Origin: Micrococcales bacterium | GTDB taxonomy: Bacteria > Actinomycetota > Actinomycetes > Actinomycetales > Cellulomonadaceae | Assembly: GCA_029267995.1 (NCBI GenBank) | Contig: JAJUHG010000003.1 | Span: 1 to 37,635, forward strand | Reading direction: 5' to 3' | DNA: 37,635 bases | Shown: positions 1-9,819 of the stretch, piece after piece | Position numbering within the stretch: position 1 is the first letter of the stretch | Layout: every line of letters starts with the position of its first letter | Made by a program: the position numbers and the translations under genes | Notes under the pieces: generated by a model | What the model was told of the DNA's origin: nothing | Databases searched by the model: none | What the model saw: only the letters and a program-made list of their open reading frames with translations

Positions 1-2
1 AC

Positions 3-959
<957 letters not shown>

Positions 960-983
960 GCCCGTGCGCGCGGGCTTGCGGGA

Positions 984-989
984 TAGGCT
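984..989 (+). promoter_or_regulatory. Candidate -10 box upstream of arc
   Basis: TAGGCT matches the actinobacterial TANNNT -10 pattern and lies about 40 nt upstream of the arc start, in the only non-coding gap between trmI and arc. No convincing -35 is visible. The same hexamer occurs upstream of pup. Confidence 0.5.
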
Positions 990-1028
990 GGAACGGAACC
1001 ACGCGACGTCTCGTACGGCACCCGGGGG

Positions 1029-2675
1029 GTGGGCATGACCGAGACACCCGGCTACGGGCAGTTCAAGGACCTCGAGCGGCAGGTCCAGCTGCTCGCGTCG
1101 AAGAACGAGCGGCTCGCCTCGGCCCTGCACGCCGCGCGCGAGCAGATCGTCGAGCTCAAGGAGCAGCTCGACGAGGCTGCCAAGCCGCCGGGCAGCTACG
1201 CGCAGTTCGTCGCGCCGGGGCCCGCGGGCACGGCCGACGTCATCAGCGCGGGGCGCAAGATGAACGTCGCCGTCGCGGCCTCGGTCGACCTCGCCTCGCT
1301 CGAGCCCGGTCAGGAGGTCCTGCTCAACGAGTCGCTCACGCTCGTCGAGGCCTTCGGCTTCGAGCCCGTCGGTGAGGTCGTCACGGTCAAGGAGCTGCTC
1401 GGTGCGGACCGTGCGCTCGTCGTGGGGCGGGCCGACGAGGAGCGCGTCGTGCGGCTCTCGGGCGCCCTGCGCTCGGCGGGGGTGCGCGTCGGGGACGCGC
1501 TCACGATCGACTCGCGCAGCGGCTTCGTGTTCGAGGCCGTGCCGCGCTCGGAGGTCGCCGAGCTCGTGCTCGAGGAGGTCCCCGACATCGACTACTCCGA
1601 CATCGGTGGCCTGGGTCCGCAGATCGAGCAGATCCGCGACGCGGTCGAGCTGCCGTTCCTGCACCCCGAGCTGTTCCGCGAGCACGGGCTCAAGGCGCCC
1701 AAGGGCGTCCTGCTGTACGGCCCGCCCGGGTGCGGCAAGACCCTCATCGCGAAGGCCGTCGCGAACTCGCTCGCCGCGACGACCGCGAAGGTGCGCGGGA
1801 TCGACCCGAGCCAGGCGCACTCCTACTTCCTCAACATCAAGGGCCCCGAGCTGCTCAACAAGTACGTCGGGGAGACCGAGCGGCACATCCGGCTCATCTT
1901 CTCCAGGGCTCGCGAGAAGGCCTCGGAGGGGCACCCGGTCGTGGTGTTCTTCGACGAGATGGAGTCACTGTTCCGCACGCGCGGGACGGGCATCTCCTCC
2001 GACGTCGAGACGACGATCGTGCCCCAGCTGCTCGCCGAGATCGACGGTGTCGAGCGCCTCGACAACGTGATCGTCATCGGTGCGTCGAACCGTGAGGACA
2101 TGATCGACCCCGCGATCCTGCGCCCGGGACGGCTCGACGTGAAGATCAAGATCGAGCGTCCCGACGCCGAGGGCGCACGGGAGATCTTCGCGAAGTACCT
2201 CACTCCAGACCTGCCGATCCACCCCGCCGACCTCGCCGAGCACGGCGGCGACGCGACGCTCGCTGTCGAGGCGATGATCGACCGGGCGATCGAGCGCATG
2301 TACGCCGAGACCGAGGAGAACCAGTTCCTCGAGGTCACCTACGCGAGCGGGGACAAGGAGATCCTGTTCTTCAAGGACTTCAACTCCGGCGCGATGATCC
2401 AGAACGTCGTGGACCGGGCGAAGAAGCAGGCGATCAAGGACTTCCTCGCGACGGGCCAGCGCGGGCTGCGCGTCGAGCACCTGCTGAGCGCGTGCGTCGA
2501 CGAGTTCAAGGAGAACGAGGACCTGCCCAACACGACCAACCCTGACGACTGGGCCCGCGTGTCCGGCAAGAAGGGCGAGCGCATCGTGTTCATCCGCACG
2601 ATCGTCACGGGCAAGAAGGGCTCGGCCACGGCCCGCACGATCGAGACGGTCTCGAACACCGGTCAGTACCTGTGA
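1029..2675 (+). CDS. arc: Proteasome-associated AAA+ ATPase ARC/Mpa
   Basis: Hexameric ring ATPase that captures Pup-tagged proteins, unfolds them and threads them into the 20S proteasome. In order: an N-terminal coiled coil (about residues 8-48) that in this family binds Pup, tandem OB folds (about 60-170), then one AAA+ module with Walker A GPPGCGKT near residue 231, pore loop KYVGETER, Walker [11 protein letters not shown] near 305-314 and the LRPGRLD region. The C-terminus GQYL is the short motif that docks Mpa/ARC into the proteasome alpha ring. At 548 aa it is somewhat shorter than the M. tuberculosis protein (609 aa). Start could be GTG 1029 or ATG 1035, two codons later; a G-rich stretch lies just upstream. 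The stop overlaps the dop start by 4 bp (GTGA), implying translational coupling. Confidence 0.97.
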   Translation: MGMTETPGYGQFKDLERQVQLLASKNERLASALHAAREQIVELKEQLDEAAKPPGSYAQFVAPGPAGTADVISAGRKMNVAVAASVDLASLEPGQEVLLNESLTLVEAFGFEPVGEVVTVKELLGADRALVVGRADEERVVRLSGALRSAGVRVGDALTIDSRSGFVFEAVPRSEVAELVLEEVPDIDYSDIGGLGPQIEQIRDAVELPFLHPELFREHGLKAPKGVLLYGPPGCGKTLIAKAVANSLAATTAKVRGIDPSQAHSYFLNIKGPELLNKYVGETERHIRLIFSRAREKASEGHPVVVFFDEMESLFRTRGTGISSDVETTIVPQLLAEIDGVERLDNVIVIGASNREDMIDPAILRPGRLDVKIKIERPDAEGAREIFAKYLTPDLPIHPADLAEHGGDATLAVEAMIDRAIERMYAETEENQFLEVTYASGDKEILFFKDFNSGAMIQNVVDRAKKQAIKDFLATGQRGLRVEHLLSACVDEFKENEDLPNTTNPDDWARVSGKKGERIVFIRTIVTGKKGSATARTIETVSNTGQYL

Positions 2676-4291
2676 GCGCGCGCCCCACGACGCGACGGGT
2701 CATGGGGATCGAGACCGAGTACGGCGTCATCGAGCCCGGGCGGCCCGGAGCCAACCCGATGGCACTGTCGAGCTATGTCGTCGCGGCCTACGGCGCGCGC
2801 ATGACGGCGGGACGGCGTCCCCGCTGGGACTACGACGACGAGGACCCCCTGCTCGACGCGCGCGGCTTCCGGCTCGACCGCGCGGCTGCGCACCCCTCGC
2901 TCCTGACCGACGACCCGCAGCGCCCCGCACCCTCGGGCGAGACCCCGCACGACGTCGCCCGGCCCGTGGTCGAGCCCTACGACGACCCGAGCGCAGCGAA
3001 CGCGATCCTCACCAACGGCGCACGGCTCTACGTCGACCACGCGCACCCCGAGTACTCCTCGCCCGAGGTCGTGACCGCGCGCGAGGGCGTCGTGTGGGAC
3101 AGGGCGGGCGAGCTCGTGATGCTCACTGCGATGCGTGAGCTCGGCAAGAACCCGGCCCTGCCCGACGTCGTGCTCTACAAGAACAACGTCGACGGCAAGG
3201 GCGCGACCTACGGCACGCACGAGAACTTCCTGGTCGACCGCGCGGTGCCGTTCACCGAGCTCGCGGCGCGCCTCATCCCGTTCCTCGTCACGCGTCAGGT
3301 GCTCGTCGGCGCGGGCCGGGTCGGGCTCGGTCAGCGCGGGGAGCAGGCGGGCTTCCAGATCTCCCAGCGGGCGGACTACGTCGAGGCCGAGATCGGCCTC
3401 GAGACGACGCTGCGCCGCCCGATCGTCAACACGCGCGACGAGCCGCACGCCGACCCGCGGCGCTGGCGTCGCCTGCACCTGATCGTCGGGGACGCGAACT
3501 GCTTCGAGACCGCGACCTACCTCAAGCTCGGCATGACGTCCCTCGTGCTGTGGCTCGTCGAGCGGGCCGAGGTCGAGGGCCCGCCGCGGGGGACCGCCGA
3601 GGCGCTCGCGCGGATCGACGCGCTCGCGCTCGCAGACCCGGTCGCCGCGACGCACGAGGTCTCGCGCGACCTCGCCCTGACCCGTCGGCTCGAGCTCGTC
3701 GACGGCCGGCGTCTGACGGCGATCGAGATCCAGCGCGAGTACCTCGAGGCGGTCCGCTCGCTCGGCGAGCCCGCCGAGCAGGACACCGAGACGGCCGACG
3801 TCCTGCGCCGCTGGAGCTCGCTCCTCGACCGCCTCGAGACCGAGCCTGCCGCGTGCGCGCGCGAGGTCGAGTGGCTCGCGAAGCTGCGGGTGCTCGAGGG
3901 CCTGCGCCGGCGCGACCGGCTCGAGTGGGACGACCCACGCCTTGCCGCGGTCGACCTGCAGTGGTCGGACCTGCGGCCCGAGCGCAGCGTGCATGGCCGT
4001 CTCGTGCGGGCTGGCGCCGTCGAGCAGCTCGTCGACGAGGCCGAGGTCGAGCGCGCCGTCGTCGAGCCCCCGACGACGACGCGAGCGTTCTTCCGGGGCC
4101 GGTCGATCGCTCGGTTCGGTGCGCACGTGTCCTCGGCGAGCTGGGACTCGCTCGTGTTCGACGTCCCCGGCGCACCGACCCTGCGACGCGTCCCGATGCC
4201 CGACCCGCTGCGCGGCACAGCCTCGCACGTCGCCGAGCTGCTCGAGTCGAGCGCGAGCGCGGGCGAGCTGCTCGAGGCCCTCGGCGGGTGA
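2672..4291 (+). CDS. dop: Pup deamidase/depupylase Dop
   Basis: Glutamine-synthetase-fold enzyme that removes Pup from substrates and, where Pup ends in Gln, deamidates it to Glu. Key sequence signs: GIETEYGV at residues 12-19 with the metal-binding Glu14, and [14 protein letters not shown] with the conserved catalytic Asp122. The segment at about 42-85 between these motifs is the Dop-specific loop absent from PafA, which separates the two paralogues. The [18 protein letters not shown] and NTRDEPHAD motifs complete the carboxylate-amine ligase-like active site. Length 539 aa versus about 500 in mycobacteria. GTG start overlaps the arc stop by 4 bp. Because Pup here ends in Glu, the deamidase step should be dispensable and depupylation the main role (inference). 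Confidence 0.95.
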   Translation: MSARPTTRRVMGIETEYGVIEPGRPGANPMALSSYVVAAYGARMTAGRRPRWDYDDEDPLLDARGFRLDRAAAHPSLLTDDPQRPAPSGETPHDVARPVVEPYDDPSAANAILTNGARLYVDHAHPEYSSPEVVTAREGVVWDRAGELVMLTAMRELGKNPALPDVVLYKNNVDGKGATYGTHENFLVDRAVPFTELAARLIPFLVTRQVLVGAGRVGLGQRGEQAGFQISQRADYVEAEIGLETTLRRPIVNTRDEPHADPRRWRRLHLIVGDANCFETATYLKLGMTSLVLWLVERAEVEGPPRGTAEALARIDALALADPVAATHEVSRDLALTRRLELVDGRRLTAIEIQREYLEAVRSLGEPAEQDTETADVLRRWSSLLDRLETEPAACAREVEWLAKLRVLEGLRRRDRLEWDDPRLAAVDLQWSDLRPERSVHGRLVRAGAVEQLVDEAEVERAVVEPPTTTRAFFRGRSIARFGAHVSSASWDSLVFDVPGAPTLRRVPMPDPLRGTASHVAELLESSASAGELLEALGG

Positions 4292-4305
4292 GGGGCGCGA
4301 CGCAC

Positions 4306-4311
4306 TAGGCT
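4306..4311 (+). promoter_or_regulatory. Candidate -10 box upstream of pup
   Basis: TAGGCT, the same hexamer as upstream of arc, starts 44 nt before the pup ATG in the short dop-pup gap. It suggests a second promoter giving extra pup/prcBA transcription. A clear Shine-Dalgarno (GAGGAGG) follows just before pup. No -35 is evident. Confidence 0.5.
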
Positions 4312-4349
4312 GAGCACGCACGAGCAGTCTGTCCCTCGAGGAGGCGTCG

Positions 4350-4538
4350 ATGTCCGAGCAAGAGCACCGCAGGGTCGAGCGCGAGGACCCCGAGGTCCCC
4401 GACGCGCCCGTGCCCGCGGCGCCGAAGGACCAGGCGCGCGACGCCGAGGTCGACGCGCTGCTCGACGAGATCGACGACGTGCTCGAGTCGAACGCGGAGA
4501 CGTTCGTGCGTGGCTTCGTGCAGAAGGGTGGCGAGTGA
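4350..4538 (+). CDS. pup: Prokaryotic ubiquitin-like protein Pup
   Basis: Small disordered protein modifier of 62 aa that PafA conjugates through its C-terminal Glu side chain to substrate lysines. The sequence is strongly acidic. The C-terminal half ([18 protein letters not shown]) is the conserved region that forms a helix on the ARC coiled coil, and it ends VQKGGE. The last residue is Glu rather than Gln, so the protein is ligation-competent without deamidation. A GAGGAGG ribosome site precedes the ATG. It sits between dop and prcB, with 7 nt separating its stop from the prcB start. Confidence 0.97.
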   Translation: MSEQEHRRVEREDPEVPDAPVPAAPKDQARDAEVDALLDEIDDVLESNAETFVRGFVQKGGE

Positions 4539-4545
4539 GCGGGCG

Positions 4546-5379
4546 ATGAGCAGCGAGCACCACGCGCGTCTCCCCGCGTCGTTCACGGCGCCGGGCACCT
4601 CGTCCTTCGTCGAGTTCCTCGCGGGGCACGCCCCGCACCTGCTGCCCGGGCACCGGGACCTTCCCGCGGGTGAGGTCCCGAGCTTCCCGCACGCGACGAC
4701 GATCGTCGCGGTCGCCTTCGACGGCGGTGTCGTCATGGCGGGCGACCGGCGCGCGACGATGGGCGCGATGATCGCGCACCGTGAGATCGAGAAGGTCTTC
4801 CCCGCCGACGAGTTCTCCGCGGTCGGCATCGCCGGGACGGCGGGCATCGCGGTCGAGCTCGTGCGGCTCTTCCAGCTCGAGCTCGAGCACTACGAGAAGA
4901 TCGAGGGCACGCTGCTGTCCCTCGACGGCAAGGCCAACCGCCTCGCGACGATGATCCGCTCGAACCTCGGCCTGGCGATCCAGGGGCTCGCGGTCGTCCC
5001 GCTCTTCGCGGGCTACGACCTCGACCGCGGGGTCGGGCGGATCTTCTCCTACGACGTCACGGGTGGGCGGTACGAGGAGCACGACTTCCACGCGGTCGGG
5101 TCGGGCTCGGTGTTCGCGCGCGGTTCGCTCAAGAAGCGCTGGCGCGCGGGCATGGACTCCCAGGACGCGGTGCGCACCGCGGTCGAGGCCCTCGTCGACG
5201 CGGCCGACGACGATGCCGCGACCGGGGGACCGGACACCTTGCGCCAGATCTGGCCCGTCGTCGTGACCGTGACCGCCGAGGGGTACCGCCGCGTGCCCGA
5301 CGCCGTCCTGCGCGACGTCGTCGGCGACCTCGACGAGGTGCGTCGGGGCCAAGGTCAGCGAGGAGGTGGCTCGTCATGA
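4546..5379 (+). CDS. prcB: Proteasome beta subunit PrcB
   Basis: Catalytic subunit of the 20S core; two heptameric beta rings form the inner chamber. An N-terminal propeptide of 50 residues is removed to expose the Thr nucleophile, predicted as Thr51 at the start of [11 protein letters not shown]. The following GDRRATMG and REIEKVF segments carry the conserved Asp/Arg and Lys of the active site. The residue before Thr51 is Ala (PHA/TTI) where the actinobacterial proteins I know have Gly. ATG 4546 is preferred over an upstream GTG at 4510 because that longer form would run through the pup 3' end and add unrelated residues; the preferred product is 277 aa. The stop overlaps the prcA ATG by 4 bp, fitting the equal stoichiometry of the two subunits. 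Confidence 0.95.
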   Translation: MSSEHHARLPASFTAPGTSSFVEFLAGHAPHLLPGHRDLPAGEVPSFPHATTIVAVAFDGGVVMAGDRRATMGAMIAHREIEKVFPADEFSAVGIAGTAGIAVELVRLFQLELEHYEKIEGTLLSLDGKANRLATMIRSNLGLAIQGLAVVPLFAGYDLDRGVGRIFSYDVTGGRYEEHDFHAVGSGSVFARGSLKKRWRAGMDSQDAVRTAVEALVDAADDDAATGGPDTLRQIWPVVVTVTAEGYRRVPDAVLRDVVGDLDEVRRGQGQRGGGSS

Positions 5380-6074
5380 GCATGCCGTTCTACGTCTCGC
5401 CCGAGCAGCTCATGAAAGACCGGGCGGACTTTGCGCGCAAGGGCATCGCGCGCGGTCGCTCGGTGATCGTGCTCGCCTACGACGAGGGCATCGCCTTCGC
5501 GACCGAGAACGCCTCGCGCGCCCTGCACAAGATCTCCGAGATCTACGACCGCATCGCCTTCGCCGCGGTCGGCAAGTACAACGAGTTCGAGAACCTGCGG
5601 GTCGCTGGCGTGCGCTACGCGGACCTGCGGGGCTACTCCTACGACCGCGCGGACGTCAACGCACGTGCCCTCGCGAACGCCTACGCCCAGACGCTCGGCA
5701 CGGTGTTCACGACCGAGTCCAAGCCGCTCGAGGTCGAGCTCGTCGTCGCCGAGGTCGGGATCGACCCCTCGCTCGACCAGATCTACCGGCTGTCCTACGA
5801 CGGCTCGGTCGCGGACGAGAAGGGCTTCGTCGTCATGGGCGGGCAGGCCGAGGAGCTCAGCGCGGTCGCGGCCGAGGGCTGGCGCGAAGGTCTCGACCTC
5901 GCGAGCGCGATGCGCCTCGCGGTCGACGTGCTCGCGACCCAGCCCGACGGACCGGCCAAGGAGCTCGACACCGAGCAGCTCGAGGTCGCGGTGCTCGACC
6001 GCACGCGACCGCGACGCGCGTTCCGTCGCATCGCACCCGCCGCGCTCGAGGCGCTGCTCGCGACCGGTGCGTGA
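5376..6074 (+). CDS. prcA: Proteasome alpha subunit PrcA
   Basis: Structural subunit of the outer heptameric rings of the 20S proteasome; its N-terminus gates the pore and its surface pockets receive the ARC C-terminus. The sequence begins [20 protein letters not shown] with the N-terminal helix typical of PrcA, and [20 protein letters not shown] follows as the first strand pair. There is no processed Thr, as expected for alpha subunits. 232 aa, close to the usual length. The ATG overlaps the prcB stop (ATGA), and pafA begins only 1 nt after the stop, so prcB-prcA-pafA are almost certainly one transcript. Confidence 0.95.
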   Translation: MSMPFYVSPEQLMKDRADFARKGIARGRSVIVLAYDEGIAFATENASRALHKISEIYDRIAFAAVGKYNEFENLRVAGVRYADLRGYSYDRADVNARALANAYAQTLGTVFTTESKPLEVELVVAEVGIDPSLDQIYRLSYDGSVADEKGFVVMGGQAEELSAVAAEGWREGLDLASAMRLAVDVLATQPDGPAKELDTEQLEVAVLDRTRPRRAFRRIAPAALEALLATGA

Positions 6075-6075
6075 C

Positions 6076-7437
6076 GTGCGCCGACGGATCTTCGGTCTCG
6101 AGACGGAGTACGGCGTCACGTGCGCCTCGGACTCGGGCCGGGGCCTGAGCGCCGACGAGGTCGCGCGCTACCTGTTCCGCAAGGTCGTCGCGTGGGGGCG
6201 TTCCTCGAACGTCTTCCTGCGCAACGGCTCACGGCTGTACCTCGACGTCGGCTCGCACCCCGAGTATGCGACGGCCGAGTGCGACGACGTCGCCCAGCTG
6301 GTCGCGCACGACCGCGGTGGCGAGCGCATCCTCGAGGGGCTCGTCGCGGACGCCCAGCAGCGGCTCGAGGCCGAGGGGATCGACGGCAAGGTCCACCTGT
6401 TCAAGAACAACACCGACTCGGCAGGCAACTCCTACGGGTGCCATGAGAACTACCTCGTGCGCCGGCAGGGGGACTTCTCCCGGCTCGCGGACATCCTCGT
6501 GCCGTTCCTCATCACGCGTCAGGTGCTCACGGGTGCGGGCAAGGTCCTCACGACCCCGCGTGGGACGAAGTACTGCCTGTCCCAACGCGCGGACCACATC
6601 TGGGAGGCCGTCTCGAGCGCGACGACCCGCTCGCGGCCCATCATCAACACCCGTGACGAGCCGCACGCGGACGCCGAGCACTTCCGGCGCCTGCACGTGA
6701 TCGTCGGCGACTCCTCGATGTCCGAGGTGACCGCGGCCCTCAAGGTCACGACGACCGACCTGCTGCTCGCGATGGTCGAGGCGGGCGTCCCGATCCGCGA
6801 CGTCGCGCTCGAGAACCCGATGCGCGCGATCCGTGAGATCTCGCACGACGTCACGGGCACCGCGCCCGTGACGCTCGCCTCGGGTCGCACCGTGACCGCG
6901 ATCGACCTGCAGGAGCAGTACCTGTCCAGGGTGCGCGACTTCGCGGCCGAGAACCTCGATCTCGACCCGCTCGCCAAGCGCATGCTCGAGCTGTGGGAGC
7001 GCGGGCTGCACGCGGTACGCACGGGCCGCCTCGACCTCGTCGAGCGTGAGCTCGACTGGGTGATCAAGCTGCGCATGATCGAGCGGTACCGGGCCAAGCA
7101 CGGCCTCGAGATGTCCGACCCGCGGGTCGCGCGGCTCGACCTGGCCTACCACGACATCTCGCGCTCGGACGGGCTGTTCAACCTGCTCGCGGCGCGCGGG
7201 CTCGTCGACCGGGTCGTCACGGACCTCGAGGTGTTCGAGGCGACGGTCGTCCCGCCGCAGACCACGCGAGCCAAGCTGCGCGGCGACTTCGTGCGCGCGG
7301 CGCAGGAGGCACGACGCGACTACACGGTCGACTGGGTGCACCTCAAGCTCAACGACCAGGCCCAGCGCACCGTGCTGTGCAAGGACCCCTTCCGCAGCGT
7401 CGACGAGCGCGTGGAACGTCTCATCGCCTCGATGTAG
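6076..7437 (+). CDS. pafA: Pup-protein ligase PafA
   Basis: ATP-dependent ligase that phosphorylates the Pup C-terminal Glu and joins it to substrate lysines. It is related to glutamine synthetase and to Dop. GTG 6076 gives [14 protein letters not shown], placing the conserved metal-binding Glu at position 9 and the catalytic base Asp at position 57 ([11 protein letters not shown]), as in the known enzymes; this numbering is why I choose this start although the frame is open further upstream. Other motifs: [40 protein letters not shown]. 453 aa, standard length. It lacks the Dop loop. A weakly leadered lipoprotein gene follows after 21 nt with its own -10-like box. Confidence 0.96.
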   Translation: MRRRIFGLETEYGVTCASDSGRGLSADEVARYLFRKVVAWGRSSNVFLRNGSRLYLDVGSHPEYATAECDDVAQLVAHDRGGERILEGLVADAQQRLEAEGIDGKVHLFKNNTDSAGNSYGCHENYLVRRQGDFSRLADILVPFLITRQVLTGAGKVLTTPRGTKYCLSQRADHIWEAVSSATTRSRPIINTRDEPHADAEHFRRLHVIVGDSSMSEVTAALKVTTTDLLLAMVEAGVPIRDVALENPMRAIREISHDVTGTAPVTLASGRTVTAIDLQEQYLSRVRDFAAENLDLDPLAKRMLELWERGLHAVRTGRLDLVERELDWVIKLRMIERYRAKHGLEMSDPRVARLDLAYHDISRSDGLFNLLAARGLVDRVVTDLEVFEATVVPPQTTRAKLRGDFVRAAQEARRDYTVDWVHLKLNDQAQRTVLCKDPFRSVDERVERLIASM

Positions 7438-7444
7438 CGCGACG

Positions 7445-7450
7445 TACAGT
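7445..7450 (+). promoter_or_regulatory. Candidate leaderless -10 box upstream of the FKBP gene
   Basis: TACAGT (TANNNT type) ends 8 nt before the GTG start at 7459, and there is no purine-rich ribosome site in that 8-nt gap. This geometry fits a leaderless mRNA starting at or near the GTG. Confidence 0.5.
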
Positions 7451-7458
7451 GGTCTGCC

Positions 7459-8331
7459 GTGACGAGAACGCGGCTCGCCCTCCTGCTGGCACCCCTTGCG
7501 GCGCTCGGCCTCCTCGTGGGCTGCAGCGAGCCGCCCGTCCCGCCCTCGGTCACGGTCGAGGGGCCCCCGGGCTCGGAACCGGTCGTGAGGTACCCCGTGC
7601 CGTTCGAGATCGCCGAGACGAGCTCGGACGTCGTCGTCGAGGGGAACGGACCGCGGCTGCGCGCGGACGAACCGGTGCTGCTGCACTACCGCCTCGAGTC
7701 CGCCGCGACGGGGGAGCTGATCGACCAGACCTTCACCGGTCTGCCCAAGACCTACCTGCTGACCCCGGAGGACCTGAGCCTCGAGCTCTACGAGGCGCTC
7801 GTGCGGGTGCGTGTCGGCTCGCGCGTGCTGCTCCTGACGACGGGCGACCCCGAGATCGGGACGGTGCCCACGGTCCTCGTGGCCGACGTGCTCCCGACCG
7901 AGGCGACCGGCACCCCCGTCGAGCCGCGTGCGGACCTCCCGGTCGTCACGCTCGACGACGACGGCGTCCCGCAGGTCTCCATTCCCGACGCTGACCCGCC
8001 GAGCGAGCTCGAGGTGCAGACCCTCGTGCGCGGCTCGGGCGAGCAGGTCTCGACGCAGTCGACCGTCGTCGTGCAGTACATGATGGTGCGCTGGCGCGAC
8101 GGGGAGGTCGTCGACTCGACGTGGGAGGCGCTCGGCCCGCGCTCGTTCTCCCTCGCCGAGGCGATCACGGGGTGGACCCTGGGGCTTGCCGAGCAGACGG
8201 TCGGCAGCAGGGTCCTGCTCGTCGTGCCGCCCGCAGCGGCGGTCGGTGACGACGGGGGCAACGACCTGACGGGAGAGACCGTCGTCCACGTCGTCGACAT
8301 CCTGGCGGCGACCACCGAGGAGGAGAGCTGA
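7459..8331 (+). CDS. Lipoprotein with two FKBP-type peptidyl-prolyl isomerase domains
   Basis: Probable surface-anchored prolyl cis-trans isomerase or chaperone. A signal peptide of 21 residues ends in the lipobox LVGC with Cys22 as the predicted lipid-modified residue. Two FKBP-like repeats follow, at about 50-135 and about 175-288. The second keeps more of the core ([19 protein letters not shown], the W of ITGWTLGL, and VVPP before a glycine/aspartate loop). The first is more degenerate, lacks the VPP strand and may be non-catalytic. FKBP genes next to pafA are a recurring actinobacterial arrangement, but a working link to the proteasome is unproven, since this protein should be outside the cytoplasm. 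The stop overlaps the hisF ATG by one base (TGATG). Confidence 0.85.
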   Translation: MTRTRLALLLAPLAALGLLVGCSEPPVPPSVTVEGPPGSEPVVRYPVPFEIAETSSDVVVEGNGPRLRADEPVLLHYRLESAATGELIDQTFTGLPKTYLLTPEDLSLELYEALVRVRVGSRVLLLTTGDPEIGTVPTVLVADVLPTEATGTPVEPRADLPVVTLDDDGVPQVSIPDADPPSELEVQTLVRGSGEQVSTQSTVVVQYMMVRWRDGEVVDSTWEALGPRSFSLAEAITGWTLGLAEQTVGSRVLLVVPPAAAVGDDGGNDLTGETVVHVVDILAATTEEES

Positions 8332-9101
8332 TGGCCCCGGCGCTACGCGTCATCCCGTGCCTCGACGTCGACGCGGGGCGCGTCGTCAAGGGCGTGAACT
8401 TCGAGAATCTGCGCGACGCGGGCGACCCGGTCGAGCTCGCGCAGCGCTACGACGCCGAGGGGGCTGACGAGCTGACCTTCCTCGACGTCTCGGCGTCGCT
8501 CGAGCAGCGGGCGACGACCCTCGAGGTCGTGCGGCGTACGGCCGAGCAGGTCTTCGTCCCGCTCACCGTCGGCGGGGGAGTGCGCTCGGTCGAGGACGTC
8601 GACCGGCTGCTGCGCGCGGGCGCGGACAAGGTCGGGGTCAACACCGCGGCGATCGCGCGCCCCGAGCTGCTCACCGAGATCGCCGAGCGCTTCGGACGCC
8701 AGGTGCTCGTGCTCTCGGTCGACGCGCGCCGCACGGCGGACGGTACGCCCACCGACTCGGGCTTCGAGGTCACGACCCACGGGGGGCGACGCGGCACGGG
8801 GATCGACGCGGTCGAGTGGGCCGCACGCGCCGCGGAGCTCGGGGCGGGGGAGATCCTGCTCAACTCGATGGACGCGGACGGGACGACCGCGGGCTTCGAC
8901 ACCGAGATGCTCACCGCCGTGCGCCGTGAGGTGAGCGTCCCGCTCGTCGCGAGCGGGGGAGCAGGCACCCCCGAGCACTTCGTCGCGGCCGCCCGTGCGG
9001 GGGCTGACGCGGTCCTCGCGGCGAGCGTCTTCCACTTCCGCACGCTCACGGTCGGTCAGGTCAAGGACGCGCTGCGAGCGGCGGGCGTCGAGGTGCGCTG
9101 A
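8331..9101 (+). CDS. hisF: Imidazole glycerol phosphate synthase cyclase subunit HisF
   Basis: TIM-barrel subunit that uses ammonia from HisH to convert PRFAR into imidazole glycerol phosphate and AICAR in histidine synthesis. The first strand [19 protein letters not shown] carries catalytic Asp12, and VLSVDARR carries the second catalytic Asp131. Phosphate-binding loops LTVGGGVR and ASGGAGT are present. 256 aa, normal length. Neither hisH nor hisA is nearby; the gene is instead coupled by TGATG to the FKBP lipoprotein and ends tail-to-tail with the next gene on the minus strand, 1 nt apart. Confidence 0.95.
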   Translation: MAPALRVIPCLDVDAGRVVKGVNFENLRDAGDPVELAQRYDAEGADELTFLDVSASLEQRATTLEVVRRTAEQVFVPLTVGGGVRSVEDVDRLLRAGADKVGVNTAAIARPELLTEIAERFGRQVLVLSVDARRTADGTPTDSGFEVTTHGGRRGTGIDAVEWAARAAELGAGEILLNSMDADGTTAGFDTEMLTAVRREVSVPLVASGGAGTPEHFVAAARAGADAVLAASVFHFRTLTVGQVKDALRAAGVEVR

Positions 9102-9102
9102 C

Positions 9103-9738
9103 TCAGCGCGCCGCGAGGGCCGCGACGTCCTCGGGCGCTCCCTCGATCTCGACGACGGCGGCCCCCGTGCGCCCCGTCGCGTGCAGCAGCAGGTCGACGA
9201 CGTCACCGCGGACCACGACGGTCCCCGCACCAGATCGTGGGGGCTTGACGCGCGCGCGGCGCCCGCCGGGGACGACGAGCACGACGCCGGGCGCGGTGCG
9301 CCGGTAGGCGAGCCGTGCCGCGAGCCGGAGGTGGTCGAAGATCGCCTCGAGGTGCTCCGCGGAGCGCTCGAGCGGTTCGGCGTCCCCGCTCCCGCGGCGG
9401 ACGTCCTCGGTGTGCACGACCATCTCGACGAGGTTGGCCTTGTCCCCGCCCCACGCGACCGGGCTCACCGCGCGCGGGCCGGCCGCGACACGGGCGAGCA
9501 GCTCGGCCCACCCCTGTGGGTCACGCCCTGAGGCGGCGAGGTCCTCGAGGCGTCGCTCGGCGGCGCCGCGCGCGAAGGGCAGCACGAGGCCGGCCGCGGT
9601 CACGGGCGAGCTCTCGCGCAGCACGACGTGCGCCGCGAGGTGCTCGCTCGCCCAGCCCTCGCACAGCGTCGGGGCACCCGGACCGGCCGCCTCGAGGGCG
9701 TCGACGAGGTGGGCGCGATCGATCTGGTGGAAGGCCAT
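9103..9738 (-). CDS. TIGR03085/maleylpyruvate-isomerase-like (DinB-fold) protein
   Basis: Protein of 211 aa beginning MAFHQIDRAHLVDALEAAGP, with PTLCEGWASEHLAAHVVLRE in the first helices. This matches the actinobacterial TIGR03085 group, which has the four-helix DinB/mycothiol-dependent isomerase fold. His residues at EHLAAHVV and the later HTEDVRRG are plausible metal ligands. The C-terminal part (about 130-210) is the small alpha/beta SCP-like half. Members may use mycothiol or bind metal, but the substrate is not known. I start at the ATG at 9738 rather than the longer frame to 9804 because MAFHQ is the family-typical beginning and a -10-like box sits 7 nt upstream. Confidence 0.8.
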   Translation of the reverse strand: MAFHQIDRAHLVDALEAAGPGAPTLCEGWASEHLAAHVVLRESSPVTAAGLVLPFARGAAERRLEDLAASGRDPQGWAELLARVAAGPRAVSPVAWGGDKANLVEMVVHTEDVRRGSGDAEPLERSAEHLEAIFDHLRLAARLAYRRTAPGVVLVVPGGRRARVKPPRSGAGTVVVRGDVVDLLLHATGRTGAAVVEIEGAPEDVAALAAR

Positions 9739-9745
9739 GGGAGCG

Positions 9746-9756
9746 ATGCTGCCACG
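9746..9756 (-). promoter_or_regulatory. Candidate leaderless promoter (CGTGGCAGCAT) for the TIGR03085-like gene
   Basis: Read on the minus strand, CGTGGCAGCAT is followed after exactly 7 nt by the ATG at 9738. The same sequence (with GGAT for GCAT) and the same 7-nt spacing precede hisI and the CD225-like gene, which supports a real element containing a -10 hexamer. Confidence 0.5.
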
Positions 9757-9819
9757 GCGACGGGTCGCCGTGCGTCGTGCGAGGATGGTCCGCGATCCCC
9801 CCACGTCGGAAGGACCGCT

